NCBI GenBank assembly: GCA_039707465.1
Contig: CM077651.1
Span: 23,921,019-23,985,018, forward strand
Reading direction: 5' to 3'
Length of the DNA stretch: 64,000 nucleotides
Origin: Rhabdophis nuchalis
Taxonomy: Eukaryota; Chordata; Lepidosauria; Squamata; Natricidae
Of this stretch, positions 32,935 through 41,796 are shown in pieces. Under the pieces are notes generated by a model. The model did no database searches. It had not been told where the DNA came from and saw only the letters and a program-made list of their open reading frames with translations. The position numbers were made by a program, and so were the translations under genes. The first letter of the stretch is position 1. The number at the start of each line of letters is the position of its first letter.

Positions 32935-33315
32935 CAGCTAGTCCTCAACTTATGACCACAATTCAGCCCAACATGTATGTTGCTAAATGAGAAATTTGTT
33001 AAGTGAGTTTTGCCCCATTTTATGACTTTTCTTGCCAAATTTGTTAAGTGAATCACTGCAGTTCTTAAGTTAGTAACCTGGTTGTTAAGTGAATCTGACT
33101 TCCCTATTAAATTTGCTTGTCAGAAAGTCACAAAGGGGGATCATTGCAACCATCATAAATGTGAGTCACTTTTCAAGCATCTGAAGGTAAATCACGCGAC
33201 CATGGGGATGCTGCAATGGTCATAAGTGTGAAAAATGGTCCCAAGTCACTTTTTTCAGTGCCACTGTAACTTTGAATGGGTACTAAATGAACTGTTGTAA
33301 ATCAAGGACTACTTG
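32935..33315 (-). mobile_element. TA-target MITE, full length
   Basis: The left end CAGCTAGTCCTCAACTTATG and right end AATCAAGGACTACTTG are followed by TA. Minus orientation relative to the copy at 24268. Confidence 0.85.
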
Positions 33316-33960
33316 TATATGCATGATCTCTTTTTCTGGTATTAATTGGGCTAAATTTTACAAGATAATGAAGCAAAGTAATCCATTGTTCATCAAAGCT
33401 GGAAATTAGTATTATTCAATAAGTGAGCTATGAATCAAATAAATAAAATCATTAAAAATACACAAGGAAGCAATTATGGAAAATCTATCTTGGTACTACG
33501 TAATGGTAGCAAAGGACTGGAGTTAATTTCAAGTATAGCACACATTTCAAAATATTTCCTTCACCAAATACTATTTTATTAAACCTTGCTCATTTCATTA
33601 TTAAGTGCACCAAATTGCAAACCACGGAACTAATCCCAAGCTTTCCACAATTATATCACATGTGGTGTCTGAAAACACTAAAGATTGTTTGAGAGTTATT
33701 TTTATGCCTCAGACCTCAGAGTGTAAAATTTACCACTCCATTCCCACTAAACGCAGTTATCTCCTTTCAGAAGCCGTTGTATCATGTCGAAAGCTTTTGC
33801 TTAGCTTTTGTTACAGGATCCTAGACATTGTGGGTCTACAAATCCAGCACTTTCTGACTTAAAGAAGTGCAAATTATGATTACAATAAACATGGCTTAGC
33901 ATAAACTGTCATTTTTTATCAGGTAGACCAGATAGGAAACACAACCAGATAAGTTAATTA

Positions 33961-34743
33961 TCGTATTTTTCGGACTATAAGATGCACCAGATTATAAAAT
34001 GCATTTAAATTTACAAGAGGAAAACAAGACAAAATATAGTTTTTGACCTACGTGCATCGCGTTTTTGTCCTCCTTGGCCCCTAGAAGTACTCTGCAGTGC
34101 TCCACGTAGTCTGTTTTTGCAAAAACCGGCCCATTTGTGGGCTCCCAAGCCATCTGGGTGTCACATTTTCACCCTCCCAGGTCCCCAGTTCTCTGCAAGT
34201 CCCATTTTGGGCAAAAACATTTTTGGCAAAAATGGGCCATGCAGAGCACTGCAGAGTGCTTTTGGGGCCCAAGGAGGACAAAAATGCAACGTGCGGAGGT
34301 TTCGGGAGGCCAAATATGCCTGTATTCAGTCTATAACCATGATGGCAAACCTATGGCATGTGTGTCACATGTAGCACGCAGAGCCATCTTTGCTGGCATG
34401 GCAGCGCTCAGTTCTGGCACACGTGCTGCACCAGCTAGCTGATTTTTAGCCTTCTGGTTTGCCCATTTGGCTGTTTTTCACCCTCCCCAGGCTTCAGGAA
34501 AGCCTCCAGAGCCTGGGAAGGGTGGAAACTCTGTTCCACATGGGGGGGCATGCATGCAGATGGGGGGTTGTGCACGCATGCGCAGGTGGGTGGGCATGCA
34601 TGCAGGCATGATAGCGTGTGCACACACATAATTTTGGTACACCTTTAGAAAAAGTTTAACCATCACTGGCCTATAAGATGCACCTAAATTTTCACCCACT
34701 TTTAGGTGGGAAAATGTGTGTCTTATACTCCCAAAAATATGGT
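33961..34743. mobile_element. GTATTTTTCGGACTATAAG-type DNA element with nested hAT MITE
   Basis: The left end CGTATTTTTCGGACTATAAG and right end CTTATACTCCCAAAAATATGG are approximate inverted repeats. The element is split at 34337-34668 by a hAT MITE. TA lies near both ends. The class (TA-target) is inferred. Confidence 0.6.
34337..34668. mobile_element. hAT-type MITE (GATGGCAAACC family), nested
   Basis: It runs from CCATGATGGCAAACC to GTTTAACCATCACTG, with flanks GTCTATAA and GCCTATAA (7 of 8). It is inserted in the element at 33961-34743. Confidence 0.85.
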
Positions 34744-35055
34744 ATATTTTATTATAAAGTTATTGTATATTAACAGAATCTTGCATGTCTGAAAGTAGAA
34801 TTCTTCTGCTGACTCCTTTAAAACTCAAAAAAATAGGGAGGGTCCCTTCCACTATCCAGCTGTGAGCTATATTGTCTCTTATCTGACCATTCTCTAAACA
34901 TTTGCCCCATTTTCCTATATCTCATTACAGGGTCCAGGCAGAAGAAGAACATCATGGTTTCAAAATCTAAGGGACTGGTTTGGTCAAACTCAACAGCATT
35001 TTTTTGTGTGGCTGTTGATAAAAATAGGATCGCCAACATGATCGCTAATGGATAT

Positions 35056-35203
35056 GGAAGAAGAAGAAGAAGAAGAAGAAGAAGAAGAAGAAGAAGAAGA
35101 AGAAGAAGAAGAAGAAGAAGAAGAAGAGGAGGAGGAGGAGGAGGAGGAGGAGGAGGAGGAGGAGGAGGAGGAGGAGGAGGAGGAGGAGGAGGAGGAGGAG
35201 GAG
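35056..35203 (+). repeat. Compound (AAG)n(AGG)n microsatellite
   Basis: About 24 AAG units to 35126 switch abruptly to about 25 AGG units. It is purine-only on the plus strand. The long Ser/Arg-Gly open frames over it are artefacts. Confidence 0.97.
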
Positions 35204-35239
35204 AGGGGGGGAAGAAGAATTTGAAACATTTTTTTAAAT

Positions 35240-36816
35240 ATTATGACCTTGGATCAGTCACCCTTTCTTAGTCCAACCTGCCATCTTAAATTACTTACAA
35301 AAATAATAAAGTGGGATATAAATAAATAACATTTGGATATTATCTTAGCAGTACAAAAGTAATATATTTAGAAATAAGTAAAAATTATACCCTTGTATTG
35401 CTTCCTACCTTCCCCCCTGGTCCTTATGAGCAATTTAAAAAAAAATCAAGATGGTAGCCATGACTATATGGTTAAATTCATCATCTGACTTTTTAAAAAA
35501 TATTTTCCTATAAAAATATTTTTAATCTCCTAAGAGAAACTGGTAGATCAGACAGGCTTTGTGAAAATATTGATAGAGCAAGGAAGACAATGAGCAAAAG
35601 AGTGTAGATTTGCATTTCTCAGTAGCCTCTATGACATTGATAGATTTCTACTTTCACAGGTTCTTCTCCATCCAACTTTTTTCCACAGTAAAACAGGCCA
35701 TCTTTCTGATAAGGAACTTACAGTACAGTACTTGGCTGGTTTGCTGCAACCCAGTAGCAATCTAAAATCAGATCACTCAGGCAACTTCTGTAAAGAAACA
35801 CAAAGAAAAGCTGGAAATATCTCTAAAATTAAAATTTAGAAGTTTCCAAAAAGCATTTCTGAAACTATTACTGAATACCACAAAATAATCAGTTAGGAGT
35901 GTAACTGAAATAATATTGCAAATAAAGGATGAGACTTTCTATGAACTTCCCTGACAATAAATCTCAGTATAAAATAATTGAGACTTTCTGAGTAAACTTG
36001 CATAGTCTATATTTGAAAGATTATTGAGAAATCCTCACTTCCATCTCACTTCTCCCTTGCGTGGACCTTTTCTTAAAGCAACATTTGTTAGCTATTTGAA
36101 CATTTTGTTCTCCTCTGCTTTAGGTTTTTTTCATTTTCAGTTCAAGTGCCAAATGGCACAGAGTAAATCATATACAGTAGTTGAAGAAGGTCATTTAACT
36201 AATTGGGTCCAATCCTTTGCTCATTGAAGGAATATATATATCAAAACATCTCAGATGTTTATCTTCCACATGAATACATTTAGTGAGGGACACCCACAAC
36301 ATCTTTGGGTAATTGGTTCCATTGTCACTCAACTCTTTCAATATTCATTTAGAGTCTGCCTTCTTGCAATTTAAGACTGTTATTGTATGTCTGCAATTTG
36401 TGCTAGAAGATAGTACAGGTGCTGACCTTCCTTTTTGTGACAATTTCTGAATAGTCGTCTTCTTTTTCTCAAGTATTGTCTTCCCACGGCTAAATATTGC
36501 TAAATCTTTCAGTCTCCTGAGAAAGTTTTGCATTTGTCTTTTGGGTCTCACATGAGCAATTTTCAATTTGTCTCTTTATTTTTCGTTCTGCTACATTAAA
36601 CTTTCACGAACCTATCAGGATGCTGTTGGATTTTATTTCTGTCCTCTTTAATATTACCTTGATTGATTTGTGCCATCAAATTGTTGTCAACTCTTAGTCA
36701 GCTCATAGACAGAATTTCTCTGTGACAATCTTTCCCTAACTCGATCATATTCTAACTGTGCATAACTTTGCCATTGTAACTGAGTCCATCCATCTTGCTG
36801 ATGGTCACCTTCTACT
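35240..36816. other. A+T-rich intergenic stretch
   Basis: No gene recognised. A short repeat remnant ('gtgccatcaaattgttgtc...') lies at about 36664-36760. Confidence 0.45.
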
Positions 36817-37474
36817 CAGGGGTGGGCTTCAAAAAGAGGTTCTCTGCCTGGTTTCTGGGTGGGCATGACCATGGTGGGTGTGGCTTGGTTGGCCTCCTGC
36901 ACCATGGGGGGGTGTTTTTGCCCTCACTGGACTCTGGAGGCTTTCCTTGCGCCTCTGGGAGGGTAAAAATGGCCTCCCCAGGCTCTGGAGGCCCTCTGGA
37001 GAAGAGGTGGGTTCCTACGAAGTTCAGACCAGTTCAGCTGAACCGGTAGTAACTTGGCAGCCTGGGTCGCTGGGCCTGCCATGCCCCAAACTGGTTCTCC
37101 TATGGGGCTCCCATCTTGTTTTTTGGTTCTGTGCATGCGCAGAACCATTTTCAGTGGATTTTTTTTTCATTTTTTAATGTTTTGTGCAAGTGCTGACCTT
37201 TTAATTTGCAAATGCACATGCACGTGCAAACTTTTTGAGGCACCAAACCAGCAGCAATGTCAGCAGCAACCCCTGCTCTGGAGGCCTTTTTTCACCCTCC
37301 CTGAGCCTCCATATGTGCCCTGCATATACCTGCATACAAAACGGGCCATGTGGCGCCCCCTTGGAAGGGTGGAGCGGGGTGGGCAGGGCCATCCAGGAGT
37401 GGGATTTGGGGGTTCTCTGAACTGCACGGAATCTTAACTAGAGGTTCTCCCGATCCCCCACCAGCCCACTCCTG
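36817..37474. mobile_element. Composite hAT-type element (GGTGGGCTTC family)
   Basis: The ends CAGGGGTGGGCTTC and CAGCCCACTCCTG lie within similar flanks (CTTCTACT and, shifted by one base, ATTCTACT). The interior at about 37004-37250 looks like a second related element ('gaggtgggttcctac', 'gctgaaccggtagtaac'). Confidence 0.6.
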
Positions 37475-38002
37475 CATTCTACTTCTCTTTCCTTCCACCT
37501 ATCTCAGCATCAGAGCCTTCTCCAGAGAGCTATGGCTTTGCATGATATGCCCAAAGTAGGAAAATTGCTACATAAGATTAGCCACCCAAATTTGCCTCCT
37601 CAAATGTAACTTCTTCCTCCATGAAATGTTGAAGAATCCAGGATTGAACCTTATAGTACCCCACTTGGTACTTCAACAGGGAACCACTGATGGTTTCTGA
37701 TGCACTTTTCGAATGCAATATCATCTGTGAAGAGATGAACAAGTTTCAAGTCACAGACATATGACGCTGCCTCATGCCAAGTTTGCTTCCAGATCTTTTC
37801 AATGAACAATCTGCGTAGTTAATTGGGATAATTTTACGAAGAATCCAGATGACATTCCCATCCCTTAGTCATCAGCTTTTTTTTTAACCTTCATCTTATT
37901 TATTTTTGCCCCCACTTAATGGGGATAAATAATTTGCTTAGTCAGAAAGACCTGCACCAGAATCATGCACTTCTGAATTTGTGAATTCAGGGTTCTTTTG
38001 AA
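37475..38002. other. Spacer, nothing recognised
   Basis: Single-copy A+T-rich DNA. Confidence 0.4.
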
Positions 38003-38247
38003 CAGCGGTCTCCAATCTTTGTGACTTGGCAGTCTGGCTTGAAGAGAGGAGAGAGGGACTGGGTGCTCACACGAGTGACGCTGGTCACACGAGTGTGAAC
38101 ACACTGTGCGTGCATGAGTGTGTGGTCTGGTATGCCACTCATGTTGTATGGAGCTGCACATGTGCACCGACTTGCCTCTCATGTGGCCCTGTTCCGAATT
38201 GGACATGATCTGGTAATATGCTGCGGCCTGGAGGTTGGGGACTCCTT
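38003..38247. mobile_element. hAT-type MITE (GTCTCCAATC family)
   Basis: The ends CAGCGGTCTCCAATC and GAGGTTGGGGACTCCTT are flanked by CTTTTGAA and CTTTAGAA (7 of 8). The interior is rich in CACACGAGTG-like motifs. Confidence 0.75.
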
Positions 38248-38405
38248 CTTTAGAACAAGACATCCTCTTCTTTGGTCTCTTTTTTCCTTTTGTTGAACAC
38301 CTGAATTATGTCCCCAAGAATAATATGTAGTCCCAATAAAATGCTTAACAGAATGGCCTGAATGTATTTATCTATAGGACTTATATGACTACCTATCCCC
38401 TATAA

Positions 38406-38798
38406 CAGGGGTGTCAAACTCGGTTTCATGGATTGGGGTTGTGTTTGACCTTGGGAACCAGGGTGGGCATGGCCAGCTTGATGTCACTCATGTCGGGGGC
38501 GTCTGTGGTGACCCAAGCACTCCACCAGTGAAAATGGGTTCCAGAACTCCATTTTCAGCTGTGACGGCCTCCTGCCACCTCAGCCAGTGAAAATGGAAGT
38601 CTGTTTTCACTAGCAGAGGGTGGCAGGAGGCCGTTGAAACCAAAAACAGAGCCTGGGAGGGCCACATGCGGCCCTCTTGAGCTCCATTTTCTCTGGCAGA
38701 GACACTGCGGGCCGGTCCTTTGCTGTTTCTAGGGTGGCCCTGCAGGCCAAATCTAAGCACTCTGGGGGCCGAATCCAGCCTTGAGTTTGACACCCCTG
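38406..38798. mobile_element. hAT-type MITE (GTCAAACTC family, long form)
   Basis: The ends CAGGGGTGTCAAACTCG and GAGTTTGACACCCCTG are 393 bp apart. The flanks CCCTATAA and TCCTATAA agree at 7 of 8. An internal imperfect palindrome around 38565-38640 ('ggcctcctgccacct' and 'ggtggcaggaggccg') is visible. Confidence 0.88.
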
Positions 38799-38814
38799 TC
38801 CTATAATGATTGTA

Positions 38815-39050
38815 GGCAGCTCCCAGTACACAAAACAAAGATAAAAACATAAGTACCCCTTTCCACAGCCCTCTGGAAGGTTGAAAGGGTAGATATTTCT
38901 TTAATCTCAAGTGAGAGGATGTTCCAGAGAACTGGGGCAATCACCAAAAAGGCCCACCTCCAAATGACAACATTTAAGGCAGGGAATCCGAAGCTCATTC
39001 ACCCTATGCAACCTAGGTCAGATACATAACCTTAGGGAGAGGCAGTTTCA
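38815..39050 (-). mobile_element. Possible degraded L2-like fragment
   Basis: 'gaggatgttccagagaac' followed by 'ccaaaaaggccc' resembles the L2-like copy at 62533-62990 in the same orientation. Confidence 0.4.
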
Positions 39051-39097
39051 CAAGTAACCTGAATGGATATTTGCAAATTTACAAGCAATTAAAAAAA

Positions 39098-39266
39098 GGA
39101 AAAGCAATAGAAAAAACCCCATTTTTACTGACACTGAGTTTCCTATAACTTTTAATATTAGGTGCTGGGCTTTCTGTATGAAGGAAAAGCAATGGAAAAA
39201 ACCCATTTTTACTGACACTGAGTTTCCTGTAACTTTTAATATTAGGTGCTGGGCTTTCTGTATGAA
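39098..39266 (+). repeat. Two-copy tandem duplication, 85-bp unit
   Basis: 39098-39182 and 39183-39266 are nearly identical (for example 'ggaaaagcaat' then 'ttttactgacactgagttt', ending 'gggctttctgtatgaa'), with only a few differences. Confidence 0.95.
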
Positions 39267-39449
39267 GAGTACAGATCATGAAAATGTTCTCTTTTAAACA
39301 GCAGTACAAAGTTTAGTACAAGCAGTTAAAAAGTCACCCTTATGATGTATGCAGTAATGTGGCACAACTAGTGAAAACTAGATTGCACCATAATTATTTT
39401 ACCAACAAGGGCTCTTAGACAGGTGGATCCAGGTATGAGATTCTACTGG

Positions 39450-39640
39450 TTCAGTGGAACAGCTTGCCTCCAGAAGTTGTGAATGCCCTAACACTGGAAG
39501 TTTTTAAGAAGATGTTGGATAACCATTTGTCTGAAATGGTATAGGGTTTCCTGTCTAGGCAGGGGGTTGGACTAGAAGACCTCCAAGGTCCCTTCCACTC
39601 TATTATTCTATTCCATTCCATTCCATTCTATTCCTTTTAC
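39450..39640 (+). mobile_element. CR1-L3 3' end with (ATTCC)n tail
   Basis: 'cagtggaacagcttgcctcc' through GGACTAGAAGACCTCCAAGG, then a TATTCTATTCCATTCC-type microsatellite. The tail grows directly from the LINE 3' terminus. Confidence 0.88.
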
Positions 39641-40560
39641 ATGTCAGATAAAGAGTCTTTCAACGTGAGCAACAAGTAATATCTTCCTTCTAAAGAAAGA
39701 ATCTTCCCATTTTTAAATCAGTTTCATGGGTAGGTCTCCTTTTAGTAAAATGGAGGTGCTAAAGTGGTAATAATAAAGATCCGAGAATATAGCAGAGATT
39801 AAATTCATTCTTACTGGAACAATTTTGGGACATTCTTGCCTGAATGAAGGCGTGGGGTAGATGGAGAGAATATGTGATTGTAAAAAGATGGATAGGCCTA
39901 TATCAATAAGGAAACAGGCTTTTGGCACTTTAAATAACGAACTCGTTTTTTAATGAAAATATATTGGATATTTTTCTCTATTAACCTTGCTTTTGGCCAT
40001 AAGAATAAAGCAGCATAGCCTATTTTTGTTCTCATTTTACAGATAGTCCTGGGCAAGATTTGTCAATCATTAAAACTGGGGTGACAGCTGAGATTCTCCT
40101 CACTTCCAAAATCAGTACTTTTCCTCCTGGATAAAAAGAAGATGGACAGATGTCAGTTTTTCAGTTCGGGTTCTTGCAAGAAAATATATGCGTTTCCCAG
40201 GAGGTGTGCAGAGATGAAGGGGCAACGTGTTCCTGTTGGTTCCTTCTTGTTGCTGACGTAGCTCTTTTGAGGAGGGGAATGTGTAGATGGAAAATGTGTA
40301 CATTGTGTGAACTCCTGGCTCTTCAGGGAAAAGGGAAAGTTTATTTCTTCCTTGTGACCCTGTGGTTCAGTCTGTTATCAAATTTCCTCTTCCCATTAAC
40401 AAGAAGAGTTTTCCAAGGAATGTCTCAGGCAAGACTATGTGTCGAGGGATGGATTTTGGATCCAGTTAGCATGCAGGGATGTAGTTCCCCCGGAGGTTAC
40501 AAGTGGCAGGCTCTGTCCAGTGTTTTAAGCTGAAGCATGCTTGGTGAAAGGAATGGAGGG
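39641..40560. other. Single-copy DNA upstream of FGF14 exon 1B
   Basis: No repeat is recognised. A plus-strand open frame of 127 codons at 40150-40533 has no motif and no known FGF14 counterpart. Confidence 0.4.
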
Positions 40561-41586
40561 GGAGAAGAAGGGAGGGGAGGGAGAGACTGCAGTGACACTG
40601 CTTTCCCTGGGCTGGCTGAAGCATCTCACTGGTGACAGGCCTGGAAGCACGTGGCTACGTCATGAAAGCCAATGCAAATTTCAACTCCTCCTACTCCCGG
40701 TTGAATGCCTGTAACTCATATCCAAGGCTCAGGAGCAAAATCCAGTTTGTGTGAGTGCGTGTGTGTGTGCGCGCGTGTGCGCGAGTGTGTGTGTGTGTGT
40801 GAGAGAGAGAGTGTGTGTGTGCATGTATCTTTCTATCTTCCTCTTTCTCTCTCTGCATGTGCAGGGAAGATAGAGAAATTCCTAATGCAAGCCGGGTCTT
40901 GGGCAAAGCAGAGAGAGAGAGAGAGAGAGAAGGAAAGGGAAGAGAGCTGCCTCCGTTGTGTGTATGTTTGCCTGCGTGCTAAGGGCTAAGCTTTGCATCT
41001 GTTGTGCAGCCTGACTGGGAACTGCAGGTGACACACAATTGCATATGTCACTGAGATGATTTGATGGTAAAATCAGCACTTTCCGAGTGGAGCGCCTGCT
41101 TTCATCCATCAGACTTGAGGTAGATGGTAGTGGTGGCACTGGCTGCGTGTTCTCTTTTCCAGGGGCTGCACCATGGCTATCTTTTAGTAGGATGCATCCC
41201 GTTTTGGCTTTGTTCTGCAGATCCACCCATCCTCCTAACCATCAAGTAACAGGCAATGGTGTCTTCTTTGGGGATCTTCTCTTCTTTACTGTTGTCTCGG
41301 GTTAGTTTTTGGCCTTGGCTGGAATCTCATCGCCTCATGTCTTGGTTGGCTTCGATCTGAGAGGGAAGAAACAGACAGAAAGGAGAGGATCTATGTCTTT
41401 TTTTTTCCTTCCACAGTTTTGGGTGATAATCCACCGTCATTCTGGAGGGGAAATTACTGTTCCCTCTGGCTGAAAAACGCATCCGTTGAGAAGTCTGAAA
41501 GAAAGAAACCACGTGAGGGGAAAGGGGGGAAAAACCCTGGGAGATCAAATTTATTATCATTCCCCCCCCCCCCTTTGTTGTTGTCT
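40561..41586 (+). promoter_or_regulatory. Candidate FGF14-1B promoter and 5' UTR region
   Basis: G+C-richer, mostly repeat-free sequence directly upstream of the exon 1B coding part. A cluster at 40648-40679 holds an E-box CACGTG (40648-40653), a CRE-like TACGTCAT (40656-40663), CCAAT (40669-40673) and an overlapping octamer ATGCAAAT (40672-40679). GT and GA microsatellites at about 40749-40826 and 40912-40931 follow. The transcription start cannot be placed from sequence alone. Confidence 0.45.
40749..40826. repeat. (GT/GA)n microsatellite
   Basis: Mixed GTGTGT, GCGCGT and GAGAGA runs. Confidence 0.9.
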
Positions 41587-41705
41587 ATGATAAAACTGGT
41601 GCACCTTTGGAGGAGAACTGATCTCAATTTATTATTATGCAACAACCACAAGGGTCTCATCTATCTCAGGGTGTATAAGCGCTGGATTGCTTTTCGCCCA
41701 AATCA
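41587..41705 (+). pseudogene. FGF14: FGF14 exon 1B, out-of-frame N-terminal part
   Basis: From ATG 41587 the frame reads MIKLVHLWRRTDLNLLLC, then NNHKGLIYLRVYK, clearly related to the mammalian FGF14-1B N-terminus (RRTD, LLLC, HK, LRV and K are shared). It carries about a dozen replacements and one extra Asn codon. At 41680/41681 the sequence AAGCGCTGG has one base fewer than AAG CTG CTG GAT in the mammalian exon as I recall it. The remaining conserved residues LDCFSPKS (41682-41705) are therefore in the frame of the downstream part, behind a TAA at 41676-41678. As it stands the old start cannot reach the FGF core. A sequencing or assembly error is the alternative. Confidence 0.75.
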
Positions 41706-41796
41706 ATGTGGTTTCTTTGGAACATTTTCAGCAAAGGATCGCATATGCTGCAGTGTCTTTGTGGCAAGAGTCTTAAGAAAAACAAGAACCCAACTG
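41706..41796 (+). CDS. FGF14: FGF14 exon 1B (FHF4B), conserved coding part
   Basis: The frame reads MWFLWNIFSKGSHMLQCLCG, then KSLKKNKNPT plus the first base of the next codon, ending ACTG|GTAAGC. It matches residues 40-69 of mammalian FGF14-1B with a single difference (Thr to Ser), and the phase-1 donor position is the same. FGF14 is an intracellular FGF-homologous factor that binds voltage-gated sodium channels; its alternative first exons set localisation and channel effects. The ATG at 41706 is the first Met in this frame after the TAA at 41676, but its context (T at -3, T at +4) is weak. The shared FGF core (exon 2 on) is outside the window. Whether translation starts here is inference. 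Confidence 0.9.

Noticed and set aside
34954..35271. Poly-Arg/poly-Gly and poly-Ser frames
   Set aside because: Translation of the (AAG)n(AGG)n microsatellite.
41419..41586. In-frame extension upstream of ATG 41587 (MGDNPPSFWRG...)
   Set aside because: It does not resemble any FGF14 isoform I know and is most likely 5' UTR open by chance.
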